Positions 37,061 through 49,670 of a stretch of 64,000 bases of DNA are shown here, piece by piece. The notes below the pieces were generated by a model. It did not search any database. It was given only the letters and a program-made list of their open reading frames with translations, and was not told where the DNA came from. How positions within the stretch are numbered: the first letter of the stretch is position 1; each line of letters opens with the position of its first letter. Origin of the DNA: Artemia franciscana (taxonomy: Eukaryota > Arthropoda > Branchiopoda > Anostraca > Artemiidae). The stretch lies in NCBI RefSeq assembly GCF_032884065.1, contig NC_088864.1, positions 21,876,994 to 21,940,993 on the forward strand. Direction: 5' to 3'. The position numbers and the translations under genes were made by a program.

Positions 37061-37504
37061 CTTTCAGCATTTCAGTTTTATCCAAATATTAACAAAAAGC
37101 TGATTTTCTTCTGGTTCTGAAAATGTAACTTTTATTGCTTGATATGCATTCAGTTGGCTAAATCACAAATATTCAATATAATTTTTTCTTTTTCATCATA
37201 TTTCAAAAGAGAGACCACATTTTGACAAATTATTAGTGAAAATTTCACTAAGAAATTGGGGTCTTGTTACTACTCTCACATTGCATCATTTTGTAGTAAA
37301 ATAGGGGTGGTCTAAAAACTCATCTCTATTTTTCCAGTATGCCAAATAAAAGTGTTTTTTCCCAAAAAGAGGTCTTTTACCCTAGTTAGATTACCTTAAG
37401 CTTTAAACTGCATTGTCTAGCAAAATAAGGAAATAATCCTATAGAGTTGCTAGTTAGTGATGATGGGGAGCCATTGACTCAATTACGTCACACTCTGTCC
37501 TTCA

Positions 37505-40020
37505 TGGCTTAATGAACCAACTCTTGCCAACAGCAATTTTAAAGGTGTTAACAGAGGGAGCAGTTACAGCAGTATCAGGAAGATTGTTACAATGGCTAAT
37601 TACTATTAGAGAAGTAGTGGTTGTGGACTCTGGTATCTGCCCTATTCCAGGACAACTTCTTATCATGCCCCCTTGTCCTCAAGGATTCAGCAAATTGAAA
37701 TAGATTATGACAGGAGTCAGCATTCAAAGATGGATTGTCAAGATTCTTGGATCCATCCACAACTTTTGTTGCCTGTTTTTGGACATATTCTATTTTTTGC
37801 TGATCACCCTTGTTCATGGGTGTTGCAACACACTTACCAAATTCTAGCAGTGATCACACAAGACCCTTGTACAGTTTGGTCATAACATTGGATGGTCTGC
37901 TATGTAGAGTATGCTTGAAGGGTCTGGGATGCTTTGGCAATTGGTGTTTGAGCAGGCTTGTTAAATTTTAGTTCCTCATCAACAACAATTCCCAAATCAC
38001 TCCCCTCTGCCAAACAGTCAATCAATTACCTTGAACCATGTCCTCCTATCAAATGGTACTGCCACCTTATGTTTTTTCTCCCAAAGTGCATTACTGGCAC
38101 TTCTGAATGTCAAGTTCAAGTTTCCACTCATGGGCCCATAGTGAAATCAAAGTCAGGTATTCTTATATGGAAGCTCTTGTAACTGACAACTCTGCAGAGC
38201 CAATAAGCTTCAAGTCATCAGAATAAAGGCTCATCTTATTTCTTACAGCTTCTGAAGCATCATTAATGAAAATGTTGAACAATGTTGGAGCTAGGATTGT
38301 TCCCTGAGGCAAACCACTGTCAACTTCTGATAAGAATTCTTTTCCATTTTCTACAAATACCTTGACTCTGCTTTCTTCTTGAAAGGAACTAGTTTTATCT
38401 TCAGCCAGTAATGACAGACTTTATCAAATGCTTTTGGAAAATCTAAAATGATTATGTTAACTGGAGTACTGAGATCTAGGAACTTAGTGATATAGTCATA
38501 AGCATCTATAAGATTTGTATTAACAGAGTGACCAGGTCTGAAGCCATGTTTGCTGTTTATGAGCAGTTTGTTGTCAAATAAATGTTTTGCAATTGCGGTA
38601 TTCACAATTCCTTCAAGAATTTTATCAACTGTTGAGGCAGTGCTAATTGGCTAGCAATTGGCAACATTATTCCTACTTCCACCCATGTGGACAGGTGCAA
38701 TATTTGCATTTTGCTGATCATGAGATACTACTTTGGTATCTAGAGTCTTTTGGAACAGTATTGTTAAGGGAGAGGGAAGCTCCAAATGGGCCTCTTTTAA
38801 GGTCTTTGGGTGAACTCCATCAGGGCCAACAGACTTATTTGGATTTAAGCTTCTGAGCCAAAGTTCTACATCCACAGGTTTTATGGTGATAACTTGCTTA
38901 TGCCTCTCAATATTGTAATCCAGAATTTCTGGCAAGGGAACATTATCAGGAGGAGTGAAAACTGACCTGAATTGCTTATTTAGGGCTTCAGCAATATCTT
39001 CAGGATTGATTATAATATTCTTATTAACTCAGAGTTTTGTTACTGAATGTATACCTGGCTTTTGAATTGAGGCATATTTCCAAAGCTTCTCTGGATTAGT
39101 TGTTGAAGCTGATGTTAAGAAATCCTCATACTTGCTTGTAAGTTTTCTTGTAAGGTGCCAGACTTTGTTTTGCATCACTTTAAAATTGTTAGAATTTGCC
39201 TGTGTTGGAACGTCCCTGTAGTTTCTCCAGAATTATTTTTCCTTTAGATTGCTGGCCTAATTTCTTGTATCACATAAGGGAGCCTTCTTTGTCTTTGTTT
39301 CCAAGTGGTTGTTGTATATTTTGCAGTTGTCTGTGCAAGAACCCTTTTCATGTCAATCCAAGCTTCCTCTGTATTTTTTTTTTTTTTTTCAACAAAGGAC
39401 CAATCTTGGTTTGCTAGATCTTGCCTAACCTTGTTATAATTTGTAAAGACGTGCTTTCTAAATTGTCTGTTTGTGGGTACAGTGAGTGGCTGTGAGTCAA
39501 CACTTTGGATTGCTTCCTCATCTTTAACAAATTGAAGATCCAAGAAAGTCTGGTTCTGACCCCCTATGATACCTCGTTGAGAAATTAATAGCCTGATATA
39601 ACGAATAGCCTTGCCTATATGATTGCTCATATAGGCAATCAAGGAATGGTTCAGTCTGATCCTCATTATTACCTATGGCAGCATAGTCATCCACCCATTA
39701 AATTTAGGGCAGCTTAAAGTCTCCAACAATTAATACATTTTGCAAAGGATAACTCATCAATGAACTTATAGCATTTGTAATTGTAAGATGGGAACTTTTC
39801 TGACAGGGAACTTTCAAGCTTGGGCTTCTATAAATACATCCTATAATTAAAGGATGTCCCTTTTGCTCAATCTTTATTTATACCTGCTCTGCCCATGGCC
39901 CATACTAAGAACCAAGTTTAGGAGTTCCTACTCTCAGGGTTGATGGGATGTACAAGACAATTCCTCTTCCTTCAGGATTCAAATGCTTGAAAAAATTCTA
40001 AACCCAGGGATCTGGATTTG
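37505..40020 (-). pseudogene. LINE, Jockey/CR1-like endonuclease and reverse transcriptase, decayed
   Basis: Minus-strand frames give, in order from 40.0 kb downward, an apurinic-type endonuclease part (GRGIVLYIPSTLR, then GCIYRSPS and VGDFKLP near 39,870-39,710); a linker region; reverse transcriptase fingers and palm (LNPNKSVGPDGVHPKTLKE near 38,850; HLFDNKLLINSKHGFRPGHS and IILDFPKAFDKV at 38,605-38,430; LPQGTILAPTLFNIF near 38,310); a YSDDL box (38,225-38,211) where YADD is usual; and the C-terminal region (DQQKIEYVQKQATKVV, LRTRGHDKKL) down to about 37,510. The element would copy itself by target-primed reverse transcription. Several frameshifts and stops break it, and the 5' part of the endonuclease and any ORF1 are missing. 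Almost all CpGs are lost. The clade cannot be fixed by eye. Confidence 0.85.
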
Positions 40021-43000
40021 TGCATCAGTAAGTGGCATTCTAAAGTACTTTCATATATCATTCCAAAAAGTGCTTTGCTTTACTACACATACTCTGCTTT
40101 TGTTGTTTTGTGAGTTACTGCACCAAAGGAAGCCAAACTTACACAAGAAAGCCAAGTCTTGGGTAAATCTTTAACCCCCCACCAATAGTGTAGATCCAAG
40201 CACCAATACAGGGGGGGGGCAATTGCCCCCTCCCAAACACAATTTCTTAAGAATATATGCAAGAAATAAGGACTGAAAAATCAATTGCTTTCTGAAATAA
40301 AAGCAATGAAAAATATGAATGCAATAAAATTGTTCAAAGACAATATGTGTTATAAATGCAATACTGAAACGTTTCTGTGCTGTTAAGGAAAGCTCAAGGG
40401 AGGGCAGATCCAAGACAAAAAGGTTTGACAGTGACAGTGCTGCAGCCTGTATAAGCATGCAAAGGTTAGCGTCACTTATTACTGCTCCCTGGAGATAGAG
40501 ACACAGATGAAGTGTATGTAATACATCCATCCAAATGGATTAATTTGATTTCCATCACTGAACTTGAAAGAAATCAAGACTCCTTCACCAATGCTATGAG
40601 TGCTTTCCTCATTGCTAGCAGCCAAACAACATTATATGAAGTAGCCTACCCTGACAATGATGCCTATTCATCTGCCAGCAATCTAATGTCTGCCTCATTT
40701 GGTGGCACTGAAATAGCATAGACTTGTGATGAAGATGCCCTTTTATTATCTATTATAAAGGTCAAGGTTGTATTTTCTTTATGTTGAATGGCTTTGCATC
40801 CTACTGTAAAGAGATTTAAGACTCATGTGTTGCCTCATACCAATCAGGAGTCAGAGATTTTGCAATTTCTTCTGCCAAGCCTATGTCAATAGTTAAGTGT
40901 GTATATTTCACATCTCCCTTGACATTAAACCTGGTTGTACTTATTTTTTTTTTCACATGTTGAACCCATTACAGGGTGCCAACTATCATTTGTGTCATAC
41001 CTCAATGAGGTCCTTTGAGCAGTAATATTCTTTGGAAGATGCATTTCCTGCTACTATTGCTGTATATACTAGTACCATTTATTGCCCCCTTTACCCATTT
41101 GTCCTGTTTTTTTTTTTTGATCATATTCTGAACTTGATTAAGTTCTCTTCTAGTCTCAGAAAAAAAAATTAGACAGAAAACCAAACTGGCTTAAGATTTT
41201 ATTGTCCACTGCATAAAAAAAATTATTCATCTTTTGTCAATCTTTTCCAGCATCTGCTTTTCATCTTGATTGGAATAGTTTTGCACTGTGATGGTAATCA
41301 AAGAGCAATTTAAAATATTTCAACTCACCAAATGCAACAGGCAACAAGTGCATAACCCTCCCTTTGACTAGAGTTGCATCATTGGCCAATGGATATTGAT
41401 GTTTAGTGGCAAAGTGAGCCAGTTGATCTCCTGTTGCATTATGTTACGTTGATATCTAACCTGACCTTAATTCAATTATTTTAAACAAAATTGTAGAGGA
41501 GGGGGGGTGTACATTTTCTGCTTTCGGCACTGCTGCCCTTCCCAAATTAAGGCTCTGGATCTGTGCTGGAATAAATCCTACCTATGTAGAGTTTCTGTAG
41601 AGATAAATACTATATTGTGCCAAGACATGATAGAAGGTTCCTCTGTATGCAGTAAAACCATACAAGCCAAAAACTTTCATTCTGGTAATAGTTTTTACGT
41701 GCTACCAAAGAACATCATCTTTCTGCTTGCCATGGGGTAACACCAACAGCGTTGGTTTTACCCCATACACAGGAGAAGTCTCTGAGAACGTTATTTTTTC
41801 TAATTTATATTGTAAATATAAAAAAGGTAACACCATAATTCGAACAATGGAAGGAAAGTAAAAAAAAAACAATTTCGATTGGTATCAGTGAGAGTCAAGA
41901 AAGTAAAATTTCAATCACTTGAAGAACCTAGTGCCCAAGGACAAATTTGGAATGATAGTACACTGAAGGGAGCAGAGAAGGGGAGAGCCCTTTTTGGAGA
42001 AAGAAAGCACTGGCTAAATATGAAAACAAGAGGCAAATTATCATTAATGTTTAAAATTAATATTTTTTATTGGAGGGGCAGTATTTTTAGCTTTGGTCTG
42101 CCAATTTTATTTTCTTAGTTTGTCTTATTTTTTTAATTTCTTTGTTTTCTTTGGTGTTATCTTCAATCCTTATTTTCTTGAAATGTTGATATTCTCGATT
42201 TTCTTTAAATGTATACTGCCTTTTCTTTTTAAGGATGCCTTTTTTATATAGATAGAAATCAGGGTTAATCTTCTTTTGTTGAATTTGTTTAGCCTAAAGT
42301 ATTGTTTCCCACTATTTTGTCCTGACCAAAAGTCCTAATGGTTTGAATTTAGAAAAGCTCATTAAATTGGTGAATTATGGCAGAAATACTTAATGCCAGG
42401 GAGATTGTATCAATTTTGAGCTACCAGGAAAGGGCTGGGCCAATGGCTCTCGGGACCTAAACTCCTAGCCTTGTTCATATTCTTGATATACCATCTTTGA
42501 TTATAGACCTATTTTGTATCAGATATTTTGTATCCTATATATTTATCAGATATTTACTATAAATTTTTATACAATAACTATTTTATGTGGCAGCAAAAAA
42601 TCTATGGGTGTATTTAATCCAAATCCCTAAAACCCTACCTTAATTGATGCAATAAAGGTCATTAGGAAGCTAATTTGCAAATTTTTTGAAAGTAGATTTT
42701 ATTGCGGCTTAATTTATGCATAAAAAAAATTAGAAAATACAATGTATTTCTCTCTTTTAGTTGTCTCCCTGTTGATAGATATAAGGCAATTTGAAGAGGC
42801 CATGCCTTTATCTTCTTGTATGCCAACAACTATCTTGAAGCTAAAACTAAGCATAGGTTAATACTAAGATTAATAAAGAAAGTTGAATAATGTCTTATTT
42901 TAATGTTATTATTTTTCTTATTCATTTTAAACAACTGTTTTTACCATTATTTTCAACTAAACAAACAACTATTCACATTAAGACTGGATTTAAGGAGAGG

Positions 43001-43082
43001 CAGATTGGTAGGTGTGCCCAGACAATGGTTAAAGAGAGAGCATTTTGGGGCCAAAATATCTAGGTTAAAAAGCATTAGACAT
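40021..43082. other. Stretch upstream of WASHC3 exon, nothing named
   Basis: Plus-strand frames at 40,512-40,721 and 41,879-42,118 have protein-like composition but no family I recognise and no clear splice context. CpG is scarce up to about 41,690 and normal beyond. Confidence 0.4.
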
Positions 43083-43392
43083 GATTTTGTCACAATGTTA
43101 ACTGCAAAAGTCTTCCAGGTCGTCCTAATAGCAGATCCCTTCCCTCCTGTGTGAACATATTCTCTTGAATCATAAATTCTGCCAAATTTCATTATGTGCA
43201 AGTTAGCATTATAGTTAGTTAGTTAGTTATGTTCAAGTTAGCATTATTAGATTATGGCTACAATGCTAATTGCAAAAGTCTTCCAGGTTGTCCTAATAGC
43301 AGATCCCTTCTCTCCTGTGTGAAGCTTTGTTTAGGAGAACGTATTCTCTTGAATCATAAATTCTGCCAAATTTCATTATGTTCAAGTAAGAT
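43083..43392 (+). repeat. Direct duplication abutting the WASHC3 acceptor
   Basis: About 120 bases (gcaaaagtcttccaggtcgt through ccaaatttcattatg and caagt) occur at about 43,100-43,210 and again at about 43,265-43,390. The second copy ends about 10 bases before the splice acceptor, with some agttagtt repeats between the units. Confidence 0.75.
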
Positions 43393-43401
43393 ATTTTACA
43401 G

Positions 43402-43566
43402 CTAGAACCAATAAACCAAAGAAGAATTGTTGCTTTTGTGAACCATTTTATCGAAGAATCAGCAAGGCTGCTGGATGTATTTATCCAAACCTCTGAAAGG
43501 AAGTTACTGCTAGTTAATGAGCGACTGTACAAACTTGAGGCTACCATGACCCTTCTTGAGAATCAG
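43402..43566 (+). CDS. WASHC3: WASHC3 (CCDC53) internal exon A
   Basis: These 165 bases (55 codons, phase 0 both ends) lie between acceptor tattttacag and donor CAG|gtaatt. They read LEPINQRRIVAFVNHFIEES, then ARLLDVFIQTSERKLLLVNE, then RLYKLEATMTLLENQ. This aligns without gaps to the N-terminal helical region of human WASHC3 (CCDC53) after its DLTK motif: the QKRTVAFLNQF and RIQQIETTLNILDAKL stretches. WASHC3 is a small coiled-coil subunit of the WASH complex, which activates Arp2/3 on endosomes; this region makes the coiled coil with other subunits. The preceding exon with the start codon was not found. Identification rests on this exon and on the next one continuing the same protein at the right place. 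Confidence 0.82.
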
Positions 43567-46500
43567 GTAATTGCAAAGGAACAAATTTCAGCTTTAGCTC
43601 TTAGTTGACTAATTATTAATTGACTAATCAATAATATGATTCAAATACACTTGGCAAATATCATCTGTTACATTGTAACCAAGTAAACAAAAAATTCTTT
43701 ATTGATTCTCTGGGGTGTTTTAAAAATGTCAATGCAGTATATTTTTTTGTTATTTGAAAAAATTGCAGGTTTTTTTTATGAAGTTTTAAGAAAATGGCGG
43801 ATTTTTTTTTCTTCTGTGTCCGCCTAGATATATACAAAATTATTATTATTAATATAAGAGGAAATCTAAGCATTTGCTTTTTGTTCTGCATAGCCAACTA
43901 ATGTATACAAAATCCTCAAATGCCCAAATTTCTTTCCTTTTAAACGATTCTCCAGCTAGAAAAGTAAAACTTTTAGGTAAAACTTTGGTACTAATGCCAG
44001 AAGAAATCACTAAACATTCACTTCTAATTCTAAATTACTCATTAAAATATGCAGATTTATCAAAATACGAAACCTCTGCTGTTTAACTATGCTAATAAGG
44101 TTAATCTATGTATTTTTTTTTAATCTAAGAATGGAAACTATAAAAAATTACATGCGCTTTGGTTTCCTCCAATGGATAGTTTATGGATGGGAGTTCTGTG
44201 AAGCAATTGTTGCTTGACCCCTCTGGTGACTTGCTATAACGTGGGATTTTTGTTAATTCGACACAGAAATAGCAGCATAAGTGCAAAAATCAAAAAATGC
44301 TTGAAGAAACTATGGAGAGTTTTTTTTGTGCCCAAAACAATTTAGTGAGTGTCTTAGATGTTCGGAAGTTTTTCAGGGGTTTAATATTCCTGGAAACATC
44401 TTTAATGTCATTGGAGATGTTTCATGTTTTTATGCGAGTAATTCTCACATGTGAGCTTAATTTTTAACACTGCATGGAGTAAGGGAATGCAATAAAATAT
44501 TAATGACAAGCCTATACCAAAAATTGTCTAACTGTTGCATCTTGACATGGAAGGATCTTTGAAAAAAACTGTAGAAAGAAAATGGACGGTACTTTGAACA
44601 CAAATGCATAAAGCTGCAGTTTTGTAATGAGTAGCCGGATCTTTTAAGAAAAGATTAGTTTATTTTTTGAAGAGTTGTTCTCCAATATTTAATTTTAGAA
44701 TTTTCTCTTGAAATTAAAAAATTTTGAAAGAAATTTTGTTCTGTTCAGCCTTGTCTTTCTATGGAATGAAACCTTGAAATACTTGTTTGAATATTTTATC
44801 CTGTGTCAAAACATGAAGCAGTTGTTCCAAGTCTATTTTGAGGATGTACTTAATATCTATTATTATGTTATTTAGGATCAAGTGTTTCCCTCAAATTTGT
44901 GCAATTGTTTTATTCCTACATTTTGTTCTGCATTCTTTTGCATTCAAAAATTCGTATCTTTATCTATTATATCTGTTATTACAATTGTATTGGGAACAGA
45001 GGCTATCAGAGGAAGATTTAAAAATAGAAAAATAAAAATTTTTCTCTCTCTAGCGAGGACTGAATCCTACTGATTGCATAATAGAAACTCTTGCATGGCT
45101 CTAGATTTCAGGTGCCCATTGTATAAGATCACCTGATTTTTTGCCATTAGTGATTTAGCAGAAAATGCAGACGTTTAAGAATCATCAGAGGCTGTGCTGC
45201 CTTTGTAAAGAGACTTTCCTCTTCTATTTTTTTCATCCAGCCGCTAAGTATAAAGGAGTGGCTTTAGAAACGTTCCATGCGACCCAATATTAAAAGCAAA
45301 CTCACTCATTATTTGCAGTGAATGTATGACATCCAGAAAAGCCTTAAATCTGCTCTCTATTTGAATTAGAACTATTTGGTTTTTGTTTTGGCTATTGTAT
45401 CTTGTATCAGAGACAAGGCTCTAGTGTTGACTTAGTAAAGAACGAACTGCCTTGAAGTTGGCAAATCAATGGGAAAATTCTGTTGTTCATTTCTGTTATT
45501 TAAAAATTTAATATTATTTATTTCTTCCTTCTTTTCTTTCGTCCTCCTCACATGGAAGAGGTGGCCGTAGAAACTTGAAACGTGGCTAATATGATTGAAA
45601 GTTTAAAGCACTAGTCCCCATTTAAAAGCTTAAATTAATTGTAGGGCAAATTCCATGCCCTTTTTTGCTACTTGGCCCCCATGGCCTTCTAATTACATCA
45701 GATCGAAGTTTTGAGACACTCCTTTTGTTCAAATTAGTCAAAAAGTAAAGTAAATACAAGGAAATGACTTCCCATAGTTCCTGGGACAAGGGTTGCAAAA
45801 GATGCAAATTGTCAAGAACTTAGCTTTATAGTGGAAAAAGAGGCATGTTTCATTTTGAGTGTCTGATTTGCTTGGAACTTTTAGAAATCATTCCCTGAGC
45901 CAAGGGAAGCAAATATCTTGCTAGCAAAGGAAAAATATCAAGGCCCCACCCACTAGTGTCATATTAGAATTACCGTTTTTTTTTTTGGGGGGGGGGGGAG
46001 GCATCAGCGAACAGCTTCCAGAAGTCCATAAATTTACCAGCAAATAAGTATATTACTGTCATAGTCTCCTTTTCGAACTTATTTATCTCTATTCTACTAA
46101 AACAGATAAAGTAATGCATTCAATTAACCAAGTTAAAGAGCCCTAATCTTGCTAATCTATCGATCAGATGCAAAACCACACATGCACTGCAGATATTTCT
46201 TATATTCTAATCCGTCTTGATTTCCTCCTGCAGTCGCTCTAAACATCGTCAATATCCTTCTTGACATCGCAATTGATAGACTTGCGTGTAAGACTTTATC
46301 GGGATGATGAGACTCGCCTATTGACCTCTATTTGGCTTACCAGACAGTCAGCTCAGCAAGGAGGCTAGTTTTAAAAAAACTGCTTGTATTTTTGCAACTT
46401 CGTCACGACCTTGGCTAATATAATATCGACAATGCAACGAGGGAACAGAAGTTGGATTTGAAATGCTGTGGCCTGGTGGTTAATAAGTCTTGTATCGAGT

Positions 46501-47814
46501 TCTTCAGATTGCTGCTCGAGGTATGGGGAATGGAAAAGTCTTTGTAAAAAAGAAGAGTGTCTGTAGTGGAGATTTACTAACGATGGCGTCTTGGTATTAA
46601 GACGGATGTTCTAACATTTTCAGCTGTCTGGACTGATTTTCTATAAAATAAAGGAAAATCAGCTTCCACTAGCTCTTTTAATACAGACTTGCATAGAGCG
46701 CCGTGTTCACAGTTGGTAAGTAGATCTAATTTTCTATCTGCAGAGAAACGGAAGTTGAAAGCAGAATCGAACTCACTTTTTGAACAAGAATCATAGGAAA
46801 AATGAAGCTGAACTCGGGTCTTGCTAAAGAATTTGCTTTTGTGTCACAAATCAAAGCATCATGTGTCACAAAAGCAAAGGAGGTTTTGCTTTTTTGTGTG
46901 TGGCAGAGCAGAAGCTAATCCCTCAGTTCGTTTGGGGGAACAATAAAAAAAAGTCTCGCAAATATTCGTATAATATTTGAATTAGGTCCAGTCTGGAGGC
47001 CTTCACCAGGGCAAGTTATAAACAATGCGTGTAAATGGTTAGTTGATACTGCTTTCGTACCTCTGCTTGTGCCCACTTGTACAAAACGGACATGCTACTA
47101 CCTCCAACAATGCCAATTCCAAATAACTTGTTTATTTCCAATACATCGCAATTCATCACTAATCGAAACAGTCCTTTGAATATCCTTTCATTTTTAATAT
47201 TTTTTGCAAGAGATCCAGCTTTTTCGCAAAGACCCCGCAGGGCTAGTTCATGAAAGCCATAAAATAGAGTCTTTAATCCTTTCCTTATGATTTTCCAAAA
47301 TCAATTACCGATCAATTAGAATACTTTTTCCTTCTTGTATTTTGATAAATGTCATAGATTTTTGTATTGCAGTAATATGATACTGTCTTTCATCACGATA
47401 TATGAAGTCAGCGAGGGCATACTTAAGGTCAGTGACTTCTGATGTGAACCTTTACTGATCTCAAATTTTGTAAATAGCTTTTATATAATGTACCAGTTTT
47501 CGAAGGACTGAACACCAACCATGAATACTTTTTGGCCATGTACTTTGATACGACGGCGTTTTGTCACTATGCCCTTAATATTCCCGTTGACTATTTCAGG
47601 AAATTCGTAGTCCTTTCCTTGTTTTCAGTGCCCAAGTCCAACTTTCAAGCATCAGAAATCTGTTCACGGTTAACAAAGGACTCAAGACTAATATCAAGCA
47701 AGGTGATTATAGGCGTAGTGACTTATGTGCCTTCTGAATATTGGTCTATTTCATGAAAGGGATTATTATTGTTTCGGCTTTGAAGATATTCTAATGTCTG
47801 AGAAGTAGAATAGT

Positions 47815-48790
47815 ACTTTATTATCAAGCAAACTCTTACAACTTAATAAACTGTCGAACTTGTTGCCTTCAGTCAGCTAGCCTACATTGTATACAAAAAA
47901 CAAAAACAAAATATAAGTACATGAGTGTAATATTAAACCACTGCCTACAGCGATGAGCCAAACTACATTGAATAAAATGAACAAAAATGAGCACTTAAGT
48001 ACATAAGTACATAAGTAAAATGTAAGTAAAATTAGTAAAAGTAAGTAATGTAAGCAAAATGAATAAAAACGAGGGCAAAAGTAAAACGTAAGTACAATAT
48101 AAAAAACATACAGCGATGAATCCAACTGGCCTGTCAAATAAAAATAAAAAACAACAACAAAAAACTAACACATTAACACTACAATAATTTCAACGAACGC
48201 TGGCATAAAGCTCTTCCTGTAATGCTCAGTTCTTGCATTACTAGGATTTAATACCAGGATTTTTTGTGCTTTTGATTGGAGTAAACGAGACTTTTGAGGA
48301 CAAGAAGGGGTTGGGAGTATACATTGAAAGCCTGGGTTACGACGTAGATTATTTCCGAAATTGGTGCATAGAGTAACACGTCGGGCTGCCAAGGTAAGGA
48401 GGAGGAATTCCTTGAGGAGGACGATTTAAGGTACTTTGTCCTGACTGTAAATAATTCTCAGGACTCTTCTGGATAATTTCGAGCCTATTGGACTGATCCA
48501 CTGTAAGACTAAAATACCGCACCGGGCAAGCATACTCAAGCTGTGGACGGATAAAATATATATAAAGGCGGAGGATTTGTGCTTTTGGGCATGAAAATTT
48601 AGCAAGTAGTTTAAGGAAAGACAGAGATGTACTAGCCTGTTTAACAATAGAGCAAGTATGGGCTTCCCATTTCAAATTGCTAGTCAGTGTGACCTTTAAG
48701 AGTTTAGTTTTGTTGTAATTATTTCATTAGGTATTGGGGTTATAAATGATGGTTTTGATTTAAGGAAGCTAAAGGTCATAATGTGACCTT
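47815..48790 (-). pseudogene. LINE 3' fragment, CR1/Jockey-like
   Basis: The minus strand gives MTFSFLKSKPSF (about 48,780), KLLKVTLTSNLKWEAHTC (about 48,705-48,650), LYIYFIRPQLEYACPV and DQSNRLEIIQK. These are the post-catalytic part of a non-LTR reverse transcriptase (compare the LGVTL..LKWDAHI and YIRPVLEYACPVW blocks of such LINEs). The C-terminal tail continues in shifted frames to about 48,165, then 3' UTR to about 47,815. Palm and endonuclease are absent: a 5'-truncated insertion that has since taken frameshifts. Confidence 0.8.
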
Positions 48791-48990
48791 TTAAGATTAT
48801 TTTAAGATTATGGGAATTATTTAAGATTATTTAATTAGATTATTATATTATTAGATTATTATATTAGATTATATTATTTGATTATATTATTAGATTATGT
48901 TATTAGATTATTAGATTATTATATTATTAGATTATTATATTATGTTATTATTAGATTATATATATTATTATTTAGTTAAGATTATTTTAA
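48783..48990. repeat. AT-rich minisatellite (attagattatt type)
   Basis: Irregular repeats of attagattatt and variants. The flanking 15-mer aagattattttaaga occurs at both ends. Confidence 0.8.
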
Positions 48991-49670
48991 GATTATGGGA
49001 ATTAACTTTAATTTTTGACCGGGCTGCTTCACTTGTAAAATCTTTGGCAAATTAACTTGAAAAGTTGGTTTAGTTCACATATAGTTGAACAAAGCATTTA
49101 GATATTTTTCAGAGATTGAAACACAAAATAGAAGATCTTTCAATCCAATGACCAGTAAGTGTTTTGTGTTGCTCTGTTTATCAACATTGTTTGCATTTTT
49201 GTTCAAAACGGCCAAAGGCTTTCCTCTACACCCTGTTCCCTATGTGTGATTTGACTGTTTTTCTTCTTATCACGGGATTCCTGATGCCTTTTTTCTCAGA
49301 CCATGACTGAAAAAACGATCAATTCGTATTCTTGTATTTTAATGAAATTTAACTGTATTTGATTGCTATAAATTCCAAAATGGGTTTTTAATTCTTGTAA
49401 CCTTCACGGCTATATAATAGTCATGTTTCTTATTTTATTTGATTTTTACGGTAATTCCAAAAGGAGACAGGAGAACTGATCTCAGAGGCGCGCTTTCCTT
49501 TCTTTGCAGGCCGTAGGGGAAAGGGCTTGGTTAAAAAAAGAAAGAAAATAATCAAGGCCTCAGAAGATAGTTGACAAAAATGCAACTATGGTTGTTCAAC
49601 ATTCCTTTCTTGTATACCTTGGCTCATCAACAATCCTTTTCTCTTATCAACAAGGATTTTATGGCACATG

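Noticed and set aside
40512-40721. Plus-strand frame with SKWINLISITELERNQDSF
   Set aside because: Antisense side of the LINE flank; no homology or splice support.
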